Origin: an uncultured Dyadobacter sp.
GTDB taxonomy: Bacteria > Bacteroidota > Bacteroidia > Cytophagales > Spirosomataceae
Direction: 5' to 3'
DNA length: 64,000 nucleotides
Assembly: GCF_946482605.1 (NCBI RefSeq)
Contig: NZ_CAMLSE010000012.1
Location: forward strand, 62,001 to 126,000
The first letter of the stretch is position 1; every line of letters starts with the position of its first letter. Below, piece after piece: positions 26,479-35,593 of the stretch. A program made the translations under genes and the position numbers. Under the pieces are notes generated by a model, which was not told the DNA's origin, did not search any database, and saw nothing but the letters and a program-made list of their open reading frames with translations.

Positions 26479-28854
26479 ATGAAATTATTATTTTCGATAG
26501 TACTCGCAATGCTTACCATTCCTGTTTCCGGACAGAAACGTATAACCATCAGCGGTTTTGTGAAAGAGCGAAAAAGTCATGAGCAATTACCGGGTGTCAA
26601 CGTGTTTATTCCCGGCACTCCGTACGGCACAGTTACCAACGCATACGGCTTTTATTCACTCACAGTACCTGTGTCCGACTCTACGGTCGTTTCTTTTTCA
26701 TCAGTCGGTTATCAGAGACTGGAGCAGAAATTACTTTTGAAAAAGAATGAGCGATTAAATATCTGGCTCTCGCCCGATAACCAGCTCGACGAAGTGGTAG
26801 TCAAAGCGAGTCGAGAAGATCCGGCGGGCAATGTTCAGATGAGTCGGATCGATGTCTCAATTCAGCAAATCAAGAAAATTCCGGCCTTTTTTGGAGAAAA
26901 AGATGTTCTGAAAGTCCTCCAACTGATGCCCGGTGTTCAGAAGGGGACCGAAGGCCAGACAGGCCTGTATGTTCGCGGTGGCGGCCCCGATCAGAACCTG
27001 ATCATCCTGGACGATGCAGTGGTTTACAACGCCAATCACCTTTTCGGCTTTTTCTCGGTCTTCAATAGCGATGCCATCAAAAGTGTAGAACTTACGAAAG
27101 GCGGCTTTCCCGCCAGATACGGCGGGAGACTTTCCTCCGTAGTCGAAATGAATATGAAGGAAGGCAGTAAGGACCGCTTGCATGGTGAAGGCGGAATTGG
27201 ACTGATTTCTTCCCGGCTGACGCTGGAAGGGCCACTGAAAAAGGAGAAATCGTCATTTCTGATTTCCGGTCGCCGAACGTACATCGACCTGCTGGCTTCA
27301 CCGATCATCGCGCACCAGCAAAAAGGCCTGACGGATCGTATGAAGCCGGGCTATCATTTTTATGATCTGAATGCCAAGATGAATTTTGATGCAGGACCCA
27401 AAGACAAGCTTTACATCAGCGGCTATTTTGGCAGAGACCGGCTTTTTGTAGAGGAAAAAAGCAAATTTTATAAGGCCTTCGTCGGACTCGATTGGGGGAA
27501 TGCGACGGGGACTTTCCGATGGAACCATCTTTTTTCACAAAAGCTATTCGCCAACGCATCCCTGGTATTCAGCAACTTCGATTTTGGAGTCCAAAATGAT
27601 TTTACCGAATACGACAAGAAAGGCACCGAAGTCAGTCGCAGCAGTCTCCGATACAGTTCAAAGATCAGAGACCTCGGTTTTAAGACGGATTTCGATTTTT
27701 ATCCATCTTCACGACACACCTTAAAGATGGGGCTACAGGGAATATTCCATAGAGCGACACCGTCGGCAGTCGTCATTAAAGGATCCGACGGCGCCAACCC
27801 GGGCCCAGCCCTCAACCCTACTTTCGATTCATTTGAAGCGGGCATCTATGCCGAGGATACGTGGCAGCCGCTCGACGGAATGAAGATGAATGTCGGAATG
27901 CGACTCAGCTCGTTTAAAGCCGGGGGAATAACTTATTTTCGGCCGGAGCCCAGGATCTCCGCGGCTATCCGGTTGGCGCAAGGGCTTGCATGGAAGCTCT
28001 CCTATGCCGGAATGAACCAATATGTGCATCTGCTGTCCAATACCGGAATCGGACTTCCTACGGACCTTTGGGTACCCGCAACGCAACGCATTGCCCCTCA
28101 GCGATCCGAGCAATTTGCGGCAGGTCTCACAGGGGATTTGGAAAGTCCCGCCCTGCTGATAACGCTGGAGGGGTACTACAAAAAGATGAACCATATTTTA
28201 TCTTATATGGAAGGGGCTTCATTTATCAACATCAATGGAGAAAACTCCAATGACCTCAGCTGGCAGGACAACGTTACCGCCGGCAGAGGATGGTCTTATG
28301 GAACCGAGTTACTGATCCGGAAGAAAACCGGAAAACTGTCGGGCTGGGCCGGCTACACCCTATCATGGACAAAATGGAACTTCTCCGAGCTAAACTTTGG
28401 GAAAACATTCTTCCCAAGGCACGACAGGCGGCACGATGTATCGGTAGTAGCCATTTTCGAAGCCAACAAGCGCATTACACTCTCAGCAACCTGGGTGTAC
28501 GGCACGGGGAATGCCATGACCCTGCCGGTTTCAAAATACAATGGTGTTAAAGAATATTTTATGGGCAGCGCGGCCGCTAATCCACTGCACCTGATCAATT
28601 TTGAATTAAGCGAATACGCAGGAAGGGGCAACTTCCGAGCAGAGGCATTTCACCGGCTCGATATCGCCGCTCAATTTCGCAAAAAGAAAAAAAGGTTTGA
28701 AAGAACCTGGGAAATAGGCGTTTACAATGCCTACAACAGGAAAAATCCTTTTTTCTACGATATGGGGAAGGAGGAAACGTCCGGCAAAAAGACTTTAAAA
28801 AAATATTCGCTCTTTCCGGTACTGCCATCATTCAGTTACAATTTCAAATTCTAA
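26479..28854 (+). CDS. TonB-dependent outer-membrane receptor with carboxypeptidase-like N-terminal domain
   Basis: 791 residues: signal peptide to about residue 19 (PVSGQ), a CarboxypepD_reg-like beta-sandwich (about 22-105, GFVKERKSHEQLPGVNVFI), TonB-box-like LDEVVVKASRED, a plug (about 120-230) with VLQLMPGVQKG, RGGGPDQNLIILDD and FPARYGGRLSSVVEM, and a barrel of about 550 residues ending SFSYNFKF. At under 800 residues it is a FecA/CirA-like receptor rather than a SusC. There is no STN domain. It is followed after 11 bases by a DUF4249 lipoprotein, a recurring Bacteroidota pairing. The substrate is unknown; no siderophore or metal genes are nearby. Confidence 0.92.
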   Translation: MKLLFSIVLAMLTIPVSGQKRITISGFVKERKSHEQLPGVNVFIPGTPYGTVTNAYGFYSLTVPVSDSTVVSFSSVGYQRLEQKLLLKKNERLNIWLSPDNQLDEVVVKASREDPAGNVQMSRIDVSIQQIKKIPAFFGEKDVLKVLQLMPGVQKGTEGQTGLYVRGGGPDQNLIILDDAVVYNANHLFGFFSVFNSDAIKSVELTKGGFPARYGGRLSSVVEMNMKEGSKDRLHGEGGIGLISSRLTLEGPLKKEKSSFLISGRRTYIDLLASPIIAHQQKGLTDRMKPGYHFYDLNAKMNFDAGPKDKLYISGYFGRDRLFVEEKSKFYKAFVGLDWGNATGTFRWNHLFSQKLFANASLVFSNFDFGVQNDFTEYDKKGTEVSRSSLRYSSKIRDLGFKTDFDFYPSSRHTLKMGLQGIFHRATPSAVVIKGSDGANPGPALNPTFDSFEAGIYAEDTWQPLDGMKMNVGMRLSSFKAGGITYFRPEPRISAAIRLAQGLAWKLSYAGMNQYVHLLSNTGIGLPTDLWVPATQRIAPQRSEQFAAGLTGDLESPALLITLEGYYKKMNHILSYMEGASFININGENSNDLSWQDNVTAGRGWSYGTELLIRKKTGKLSGWAGYTLSWTKWNFSELNFGKTFFPRHDRRHDVSVVAIFEANKRITLSATWVYGTGNAMTLPVSKYNGVKEYFMGSAAANPLHLINFELSEYAGRGNFRAEAFHRLDIAAQFRKKKKRFERTWEIGVYNAYNRKNPFFYDMGKEETSGKKTLKKYSLFPVLPSFSYNFKF

Positions 28855-28865
28855 ACCATACGGGC

Positions 28866-29810
28866 ATGAAATCACGCTATTTTTTCTCCCTGATGATCGT
28901 AATCCTGATGGCTTCGTGCGAAACACTCGTAACAAACATACCCGAAGCCCGTTTACCCAAAACAGATTCCAAATTGGTTGTCCATTCATTTATATCGCCC
29001 CAGAATCCGTGGATCGATGTATCCGTTTCAGAATCCAGTCCATTATTTTCAAAATCCAAAGCAACAAACAGCATCATAGAAAATACCGAGGTAAAAATTT
29101 CTGACGGAACAAAGGAGGTCATACTCCCATTTGACACGAAAAGCCAGACTTACCGCGTCGACCAGGCAAAATTTAAGATTGAGGCATCAAAAACTTATTG
29201 GCTCGTCGTTTCAGACGGAACAAGGGAAGTCAAAGCGTCCTGTACCGTACCCAAAAACACACCCGTCATCAAATCCTATGTTCTGGATACTATTGTTACC
29301 AATAACTCATTTTTCGGGCAAGACACCGTCATTACGCTCAAAATGGACTGGCAGGATATTCCGGCAGACACCAATTACTACAAGGTATGGGCTATGGCGG
29401 AAGTGGAATACAGTATTCCCGATCCCCAAACGAAGGAAAAAAGAACCCGGGATGGTTTCAATTTTACATGGGACGATATGAACGGACACAGTGAATTGCA
29501 GTCGGACCGGAACATGGACGGATCACTCTTCTCCTCTCCCCGCGGGAAGGTGACGATGCCCAACTTCAATCCCCCCCAGCCCGGGGCTCCCGCTGCGGTA
29601 CCGTTCTATCCCAGAAGTCGTATCATTTTCGTCACCATGCTGCTTTATAACACGGACATACATTATTTTAAATACCACCAGTCCCTGCAATCACAGATCG
29701 GTACGGACAACCCTTTCACAGAGCCGGCCATGATCTATGGTAACATCCAGGGAGGCCTGGGATGCTTTGCTGCGTACAACACCGGAAAGCTTATATACCA
29801 ACCTGACTAA
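28866..29810 (+). CDS. DUF4249 domain lipoprotein
   Basis: 314 residues with a lipobox ending MASC (Cys18), then the DUF4249 start (RLPKTDSKLVVHSFISPQ, with the PWIDVSVSES segment after it). An Ig-like fold is suggested by repeated short strands (EVKISDGTKEVILPF, YWLVVSDGTREVKASC), and the C-terminal half is long and probably all-beta, ending GGLGCFAAYNTGKLIYQPD. DUF4249 proteins are regularly encoded beside TonB-dependent receptors of the type upstream (11-base gap) and are thought to act with them at the outer membrane. It is the last gene of the cassette; alaS begins 61 bases downstream with its own promoter. Confidence 0.85.
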   Translation: MKSRYFFSLMIVILMASCETLVTNIPEARLPKTDSKLVVHSFISPQNPWIDVSVSESSPLFSKSKATNSIIENTEVKISDGTKEVILPFDTKSQTYRVDQAKFKIEASKTYWLVVSDGTREVKASCTVPKNTPVIKSYVLDTIVTNNSFFGQDTVITLKMDWQDIPADTNYYKVWAMAEVEYSIPDPQTKEKRTRDGFNFTWDDMNGHSELQSDRNMDGSLFSSPRGKVTMPNFNPPQPGAPAAVPFYPRSRIIFVTMLLYNTDIHYFKYHQSLQSQIGTDNPFTEPAMIYGNIQGGLGCFAAYNTGKLIYQPD

Positions 29811-29823
29811 TGAGATTTTTCGC

Positions 29824-29831
29824 TACCTTTG
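29824..29831 (+). promoter_or_regulatory. Bacteroidota-type -7 promoter element for alaS
   Basis: TACCTTTG (followed by C) fits the TAnnTTTG -7 consensus of the Bacteroidota housekeeping sigma factor exactly. It lies 41 bases upstream of the alaS ATG. No convincing TTTG -33 element is seen at the usual distance, where the gene for the DUF4249 protein is ending. Confidence 0.5.
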
Positions 29832-29871
29832 CGGCAAATTTCTTGATTGATATAGTACCAAAACATATACA

Positions 29872-32526
29872 ATGACCTCGCATCAAATACGTCAGGCTTT
29901 TCTTGATTTTTTCCGTAGCAAAGAGCATTTAATTGTATCGTCGGCCCCGCTCGTGGCGAAAAACGACCCCACCCTGATGTTCAATAACTCCGGGATGGCG
30001 CAGTTCAAGGATTTCTTTCTCGGAAATGGCACTCCTCCTTCCCGAAGGATCGCCGACACCCAGAAATGTCTGCGGGTATCAGGAAAACACAATGACCTGG
30101 AAGATGTGGGTTTCGACACCTATCACCATACCATGTTCGAAATGCTTGGTAACTGGTCCTTTGGAGATTATTTCAAGAAAGAGGCGATCAGCTGGGCGTG
30201 GGAATTGCTGACGGAGGTTTACAAGTTGCCGAAAGACAGATTGTATGTGTCCGTATTTGAAGGAAATGAAGCCGACGGCGTGCCGTTCGACCAGGAGGCG
30301 TGGGACCTTTGGAAGGGCATTGTAGGCGAAGACCGCATTATCCTGGGTAATAAAAAGGATAATTTTTGGGAAATGGGTGACACCGGTCCCTGCGGTCCCT
30401 GCTCGGAAATCCACATCGACCTGCGCTCCCCGGCCGAGGTAGCCGAAATATCCGGCAAATCGCTCGTGAACAACGACCATCCGCAAGTTGTGGAGATATG
30501 GAACCTGGTGTTCATGCAGTTCGAGCGGAAAGCCGACGGCTCTCTGATCCCCCTCCCCTCCACGCACGTTGATACCGGCATGGGTTTCGAGCGCTTGTGT
30601 ATGGCGATCCAGCAAAAAACCTCCAACTACGACACCGACGTTTTCCAAAATACGATTGGGATATTGGAGACCCTGTCGGGCAAAAAATACGGACAGAACG
30701 GCGAGCCATTCGCAGACATTGCAATGCGCGTGATCTCCGACCACATCCGGGCCGTTTCTTTCGCCATTACCGACGGCCAGCTGCCATCCAATGTCAAGGC
30801 TGGCTACGTAATCCGACGCATTCTCCGTCGTGCAGTTCGCTACGGCTATTCCTACCTGGGTTTGCAGGAACCATTCTTCCACAAGCTCGTGCCGGTTTTA
30901 GCAGAGCAGTTCAAGGATGTGTTCACCGAACTGAAAGATCAGGAGGAATTTGTCGGGAGAGTGATCCTGGAAGAAGAAAAAAGCTTCCTGCGCACGCTGG
31001 AATCAGGCTTGAAGCGACTGGACAACATTACCACCACCCTGAAAGAAAAAGGCATCAATACCATTCCGGGTGACGAGGTGTTCGAACTCAGTGACACTTT
31101 CGGCTTCCCGGTAGACCTTACCGCATTGATCGCCAGGGAAAAGAGCTTCCAGATCGACGAAACAGGATTCCAGGACGCATTGGCAGCGCAGAAAAAACGC
31201 TCCCGCCAGGATGCCGCCAAGGAAGCCACCGACTGGATCGAGCTGCGCGAGTATGATGGAGTGGAATTCCTCGGTTATGATTTTGAAGAAACACACAGCC
31301 ACATCGTGAAGTACCGCAAGGTCAAAACTAAGACTGGTGAAGAATACCATATCGTGCTCGACCGCACACCATTCTATGCTGAAATGGGGGGACAAGTGGG
31401 TGATACCGGTACTCTGGTTTTGGGGATCAAGGAGGAAGGAGAAAGGAGGATTAATATCGTTGATACCAAGAAGGAAAACGACCTTTTTGTACATATTTCG
31501 CGCGATAAAAACCTGGACGAGGCATTGTCGGGAGCCGGCATTATTACCGCTCAAATCGACATTGACCGTCGCAATAAAATCAAGTCGAACCACACGGCAA
31601 CGCACCTGATGCTCTCGGCTATGCGCGAGGTACTGGGTACGCACGTAAGCCAGAAAGGTTCCTTCCTGAATGACGAAGTGCTGCGTTTCGACTTCGCACA
31701 TTTCTCGAAGGTGACCGACGAGGAGCTGCAAAAGATCGAAGACCGTGTCAATGAAAAAATCCGGGAAAACATCGCATTGGATGAGCGCAGGAACGTGCCT
31801 ATCCAACAGGCGCTCGACGCGGGCGCGACGGCGACATTCGGCGAAAAGTACGGCGATTTTGTCCGCTTGATCATTTTTGACCCCAAATTCTCCTTCGAAC
31901 TTTGCGGGGGTACCCATGTACCTTCAACGGGAGAAATCGGAGTGTTCAAATTCATATCCGAAGGTTCGGTCTCGGCCGGGGTACGTCGTGTGGAAGCCGT
32001 AACAGGGGAAAAAGCTTTGGAACTGATGCGCCAGCAGGAGGAAATTTTAAACAAAATCAAAGACCTGCTCAAAGGCCCGACCGACCTTGTTAAAGCAGTG
32101 GAGAGCCTCATCGAGGAACGCTCCGCACTGCAAAAGAAAATCACGGCGCTTGAAAATGAGAAGATCCAGGCATTGAAAACGACCTTGGTGGAAAACATGG
32201 AAACCCACAGCACTTTCAATCTGATCGTACAAAAGGTGGATGTTCCCAGCGCCGATTCACTGAAGCAGCTTTCCTACGAGCTCCGCGACCAGGTGGAGAA
32301 CCTGATTGCTGTGTTTGGCGCTGAAATAGGCGGTAAGCCACAACTTTCGGTATTCATTGCCGAAAACATCGTGCAGGAAACGGGCCTGAATGCAGGTAAG
32401 ATCGTCAAAGACCTGGCGAAGGATATCCGCGGCGGCGGCGGTGGCCAGCCTTTCTTCGCCACAGCAGGCGGTTCGGATGCCAGCGGGCTCGACACCGCGC
32501 TTGAGAAAGCACGGGGCCTTTTCTAA
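29872..32526 (+). CDS. alaS: Alanyl-tRNA synthetase
   Basis: 884 residues, the normal bacterial length. The class II catalytic core is at the N-terminus (LMFNNSGMAQFKDFFLG, TQKCLRVSGKHNDLEDVG, HHTMFEMLGNWSFGDYF). The editing domain carries the zinc-binding set H574/H578 (HTATH) and C678/H682 (CGGTH). The C-terminal C-Ala domain has the glycine-rich GGGGGQPFFATAGG. It charges tRNA-Ala and clears Ser- and Gly-mischarged tRNA. It is monocistronic by context: own -7 element upstream, a strong hairpin terminator downstream, and a convergent unrelated gene beyond. Confidence 0.98.
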   Translation: MTSHQIRQAFLDFFRSKEHLIVSSAPLVAKNDPTLMFNNSGMAQFKDFFLGNGTPPSRRIADTQKCLRVSGKHNDLEDVGFDTYHHTMFEMLGNWSFGDYFKKEAISWAWELLTEVYKLPKDRLYVSVFEGNEADGVPFDQEAWDLWKGIVGEDRIILGNKKDNFWEMGDTGPCGPCSEIHIDLRSPAEVAEISGKSLVNNDHPQVVEIWNLVFMQFERKADGSLIPLPSTHVDTGMGFERLCMAIQQKTSNYDTDVFQNTIGILETLSGKKYGQNGEPFADIAMRVISDHIRAVSFAITDGQLPSNVKAGYVIRRILRRAVRYGYSYLGLQEPFFHKLVPVLAEQFKDVFTELKDQEEFVGRVILEEEKSFLRTLESGLKRLDNITTTLKEKGINTIPGDEVFELSDTFGFPVDLTALIAREKSFQIDETGFQDALAAQKKRSRQDAAKEATDWIELREYDGVEFLGYDFEETHSHIVKYRKVKTKTGEEYHIVLDRTPFYAEMGGQVGDTGTLVLGIKEEGERRINIVDTKKENDLFVHISRDKNLDEALSGAGIITAQIDIDRRNKIKSNHTATHLMLSAMREVLGTHVSQKGSFLNDEVLRFDFAHFSKVTDEELQKIEDRVNEKIRENIALDERRNVPIQQALDAGATATFGEKYGDFVRLIIFDPKFSFELCGGTHVPSTGEIGVFKFISEGSVSAGVRRVEAVTGEKALELMRQQEEILNKIKDLLKGPTDLVKAVESLIEERSALQKKITALENEKIQALKTTLVENMETHSTFNLIVQKVDVPSADSLKQLSYELRDQVENLIAVFGAEIGGKPQLSVFIAENIVQETGLNAGKIVKDLAKDIRGGGGGQPFFATAGGSDASGLDTALEKARGLF

Positions 32527-32554
32527 CAGCCATTACTACTCATGCTCATATGCA

Positions 32555-32585
32555 AAAGAGCGGCTCCTAATGGATGCCGCTCTTT
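32555..32585. terminator. Bidirectional rho-independent terminator between alaS and the CHRD gene
   Basis: AAAGAGCGGC (32555-32564) pairs perfectly with GCCGCTCTTT (32576-32585) around an 11-base loop. A T-rich stretch follows on both strands. It lies 29 bases after the alaS stop and 43 bases beyond the stop of the convergent CHRD lipoprotein gene. Confidence 0.85.
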
Positions 32586-32627
32586 CTGTTTGGCTGCATT
32601 ACCCAGTGGGTGCGTCAGCCAAATCGT

Positions 32628-33113
32628 TTACTCCTCTGCTTTCAGCTGACCTCTGATCTCTCCGTTTGGATACTTGGCTGTATGGATATTGACATAATAC
32701 AAGCCTGCCTTCAGATCCGCGACCTGTGCCTCGGTAAGGGTGTCTTTAAATGCGAAAGGTGATTTGAAATCGGTACCAAAGTCGATCACGACCGAACCGG
32801 TTGAATCGGCTGGTGCTTTGTGAATGTGCCATGCGGTGGGTGTAAAAATCGAATCAGCTGCTGACGAATCCGCGGAAGCGGTGTCGCTGTACATGATGTT
32901 GAGACTCAAAATCCTTGATTCCTGATCTAATGTACCATCTACCGAACCAGTAGCTGTTGATGGATTAGCGGGTACTTCGTTTGCCCCCGAGAGTGTCGTG
33001 GTGACCTTCAACTCAGGCAATACAGGAGTTGGGTCTGTCGGATCGTCGTCATCATTACAACCTGCTACCATCGCGGCGATCACAAACACACCCATGAATG
33101 CTAATTTTCTCAT
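32628..33113 (-). CDS. CHRD-domain lipoprotein
   Basis: 161 residues from ATG 33113, where MRKLAFMGVFVIAAMVAGC gives a lipoprotein signal (Cys19); the frame extends 15 codons upstream without signal features. After an acidic linker (NDDDDPTDPTP) the rest is a CHRD domain. This is the fold first noted in chordin: LSGANEVPANPSTATGSVDG, then WHIHKAPADSTGSVVIDFG and the closing YYVNIHTAKYPNGEIRGQL, the most conserved CHRD segment. Bacterial CHRD proteins are exported and of unknown biochemical role. It is monocistronic and shares the bidirectional terminator with alaS. Confidence 0.88.
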   Translation of the reverse strand: MRKLAFMGVFVIAAMVAGCNDDDDPTDPTPVLPELKVTTTLSGANEVPANPSTATGSVDGTLDQESRILSLNIMYSDTASADSSAADSIFTPTAWHIHKAPADSTGSVVIDFGTDFKSPFAFKDTLTEAQVADLKAGLYYVNIHTAKYPNGEIRGQLKAEE

Positions 33114-33280
33114 AATGCTTTGTTTTAGTAAATAATTGGTTTGACCGCGGCGATACAAAATTATGGTTCCTGCCGGACGACATTGTCAGCAACAAACTGA
33201 CAACCAATTACTTAAAAAGAATTATCGGAAAATTACAAAATGCAGGGATGTGGGGAGAAAGACCTACCCTTTGCTGAATA

Positions 33281-34150
33281 TTACAACAATTTAAGCGCGC
33301 TAACCGGCTTCTGCCCTTCCCTGCTCGCGAATTTCCAACGATTATGCGACCAAAGCCACAGTGCCGGCTGCCTTTGAATGGTGCTTTCCAGGGCTTTATA
33401 GTAATGTTCCATAATTCCTGCCTCCCCCAGCTGGCGCGCTTCTGCCGTGATCAGTCTGAACCGGAAATGGTAGTTATGCCGCGCAGATTGGGTCACATCC
33501 AGGTACACGACTGCGCAGTCCCGTCGAACCGCTATGCGCGCAGCACCTGACTGTACAAATGTCTTCCGGTTCATGAAGTGCAGATAGTATTTGCCGGACT
33601 CCGGTGGGCGCTGGTCGGCGATGGTCACGAATATCGCCGGCTTATCCTCGCGCCATTCCATCGTTTTGCGGTACCACTCCGATTTCGGCACCAGCATCAC
33701 CCCGAAACGTCCGCGTACTTTTCGCAGCCAGCCATCCACCCGCCGGTTCGACACCGGTGAGTAGGCAGCGAGCACTTGTGCGTCGGTTTGTAAGGGAAGT
33801 GAGAACAGGTATTCCCAACTGCCATAATGCGAAGCCATCAGCACAATGTGTTTCTTTTCCCGCAGCAGGCGGTCAAGCAATGCGGTATTTTCGTAGCGCA
33901 CCAGCCGGTCCAGATCGCTATGCTTCATATTGCTGAGCATCAGCGGTTCCACCACGAGGTCGGAGAGGTGACGAAAATAATCTCTCGTCATCTGACCGAT
34001 CTCTTTCTCAGACCGGGTCGGAAAACAGCGGGCCATGTTGACGAGCACCATGTTCCTCCGGTAAGGCCAGATCCTGACCAGAAACAGGAAAATCAGGTCC
34101 GCCAGCGACTGCCAGCCCCGTAGGGCCAGCCTGAAACCGAGTGCCTGCAT
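33281..34150 (-). CDS. LpxL/HtrB-family lysophospholipid (lipid A-type) acyltransferase
   Basis: 289 residues. An N-terminal membrane anchor (about 13-30) is followed by the acyltransferase fold with the HX4E catalytic motif (H108-YGSW-E113 in LMASHYGSWEY), then FGVMLVPKSEW, ITIADQRPPESGKYYLHFMN-like sequence and YYKALESTIQRQPALWLWSHNRWK, all typical of the LpxL_LpxM family. It should add a fatty acyl chain to a lipid A precursor or an aminolipid in the inner membrane. Its ATG overlaps the stop of the upstream repeat-protein gene by one base (TGATG), so the two are translationally coupled, which is unusual for this enzyme. Confidence 0.88.
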   Translation of the reverse strand: MQALGFRLALRGWQSLADLIFLFLVRIWPYRRNMVLVNMARCFPTRSEKEIGQMTRDYFRHLSDLVVEPLMLSNMKHSDLDRLVRYENTALLDRLLREKKHIVLMASHYGSWEYLFSLPLQTDAQVLAAYSPVSNRRVDGWLRKVRGRFGVMLVPKSEWYRKTMEWREDKPAIFVTIADQRPPESGKYYLHFMNRKTFVQSGAARIAVRRDCAVVYLDVTQSARHNYHFRFRLITAEARQLGEAGIMEHYYKALESTIQRQPALWLWSHNRWKFASREGQKPVSALKLL

Positions 34151-35253
34151 CAGAACAGGATCTGGGCACCCACATTGAACCCTACGAACACACCCTGGAA
34201 GTCTTTGGATTTGTTATTCTTCCAGATATACTTCTTGACGAAATCGTAATCGTTTTCGCGCTCATAGCTGGCGTAGTTGATTGTTGGTCCTGCAAAAGCC
34301 TCAAACCGGTTGCCCAGCTTCAAAGCAGGCAGGATCCGCAACGAATTTTTGAAATAGCTGCCCCCGTGGAAATCCGTCAGCGTATGGCTTACTGCCTCCA
34401 CATTCATCCGGAAACCTCTGCCCAGCGGAATATGCGCCCCCAAACCTCCCTCGGCCGCAAACATATCTTTTTTATTATCCTTGAAATTATAACCGATACC
34501 CGCAATGCCGTACAGTACGCGTCCACCTGAGCGGAAAGAAACAATGCCCGTCATGCTTTCATCGAAGGTAAGCGCTACGGACTTTTCGCCATTTTTGATA
34601 AAGTTGAAGATGGCGATCGGGTAATCGCTGCTGTCGGCGATGTTGATCAGGCCCGCCAGCTGAACGCCTTTCACTTTTTTGGCGACGTTGGCAAAGCCGC
34701 CGATCTGGACATTCACGTCATTCGCTTTGTTGAGGAAACCGGCGATCTGAATGCCTTTTACATCTTTCCGGGCGATGTTGGTAAATCCGGCTACCTGTGC
34801 AGCTCCCGCATTTTCTGCCAAATTGATAAAGCCCGCGATCTGCGCACCTTTGGCATCGTGCCCTACAATATTACCGAATCCCGCAACCTGTGCTCCGCCG
34901 GAGTTGTTACCGACCACATTCACAGCACCCGCCAACTGCACGCCACCGGCGTCTTTTCCGGTCACGTTCGCTGCCCCCGCCATTTGTACGCCGCTTGCGT
35001 TTTCCTTAATTACATTGGCGGCACCGGCTATCGCAACGCCTGTCTCCGCCTTGGAAAGACCGGCTATTGCGTGTAGTGAGAAACGGTTGGTATAGGACGC
35101 CGCATTTTTGCCATTGGAACTGACCGGATAAATAAAACCGACATGCACGGTAGCGGTGCGTTCCTCCTGTGCATACAAAGATGTAAAAGCGGTGGAGACG
35201 AGTATGATGATGGTAGCCAGAATTTCGGATGGACTAAAAACAAGATTTTTCAT
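34150..35253 (-). CDS. Surface protein with 16-residue GxQxAGxxN repeats
   Basis: 367 residues from ATG 35253, chosen because MKNLVFSPSEILATIIILVS begins a signal peptide ending SLYAQ; an ATG at 35292 would put 13 residues in front. About eight 16-residue repeats run from about residue 70 to 205, each of the form GVQLAGAVNVVGNNSG, like the LA_2272-type surface repeat proteins. They are followed by a C-terminal region (about 230-367) with alternating aromatic strands ending GVFVGFNVGAQILF, which looks like a small outer-membrane barrel. A related but longer protein is encoded at 38327-40147. It is coupled to the downstream acyltransferase (1-base overlap). The function is unknown. Confidence 0.8.
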   Translation of the reverse strand: MKNLVFSPSEILATIIILVSTAFTSLYAQEERTATVHVGFIYPVSSNGKNAASYTNRFSLHAIAGLSKAETGVAIAGAANVIKENASGVQMAGAANVTGKDAGGVQLAGAVNVVGNNSGGAQVAGFGNIVGHDAKGAQIAGFINLAENAGAAQVAGFTNIARKDVKGIQIAGFLNKANDVNVQIGGFANVAKKVKGVQLAGLINIADSSDYPIAIFNFIKNGEKSVALTFDESMTGIVSFRSGGRVLYGIAGIGYNFKDNKKDMFAAEGGLGAHIPLGRGFRMNVEAVSHTLTDFHGGSYFKNSLRILPALKLGNRFEAFAGPTINYASYERENDYDFVKKYIWKNNKSKDFQGVFVGFNVGAQILF

Positions 35254-35593
35254 GGGTAATGCATTTGGAAATTTAAAAGTGTTCAAATGCATACGGCAAA
35301 CACCATTTCATTGCAGGCCTTCAAATCAACTGTTTCAACCGTATACAATGAATCGACAATCAGGCCCCGCATTACCCTAATTTTTTCTTGAAAAATATTC
35401 AGCAATCGAGCTAGTTTTCTCGGTAGTCGATCTAGTTTTTATAGAGTTTAAACATAGCTCTACAAACTATATTCAATCATGAAAGCGTGTAGTAGAAATA
35501 ATTTTATTTAAAATCATTAGCTTCTATAAATATTTATATACATTTATCTAATTATCTTATTATTCATTTCTCACAAAAATCAGTTCACTTATT
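35254..35593. other. Divergent promoter region of 340 bases
   Basis: It lies between the repeat-protein gene (minus) and the T9SS cargo gene (plus). It is AT-rich over the last 150 bases. The notable content is a pair of direct repeats 21 bases apart (35406-35440), listed separately. No gene is seen. Confidence 0.5.
35406..35440 (+). promoter_or_regulatory. Pair of 13-base direct repeats spaced 21 bp apart
   Basis: TCGAGCTAGTTTT at 35406 and TCGATCTAGTTTT at 35427 differ at one base and start 21 bases apart, two helical turns. This places both half-sites on the same DNA face and is the arrangement of LytTR-type operators, though the core matches that consensus only weakly. The pair lies about 155 bases upstream of the T9SS cargo gene at 35594. 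Confidence 0.4.

Noticed and set aside
30079..30882. Long minus-strand frame inside alaS
   Set aside because: Antisense shadow of a fully conserved alanyl-tRNA synthetase.
34700..35050. DNA-level tandem repeat or CRISPR-like pattern in the repeat-protein gene
   Set aside because: The 48-base periodicity simply reflects the 16-residue protein repeat; codons differ between copies.
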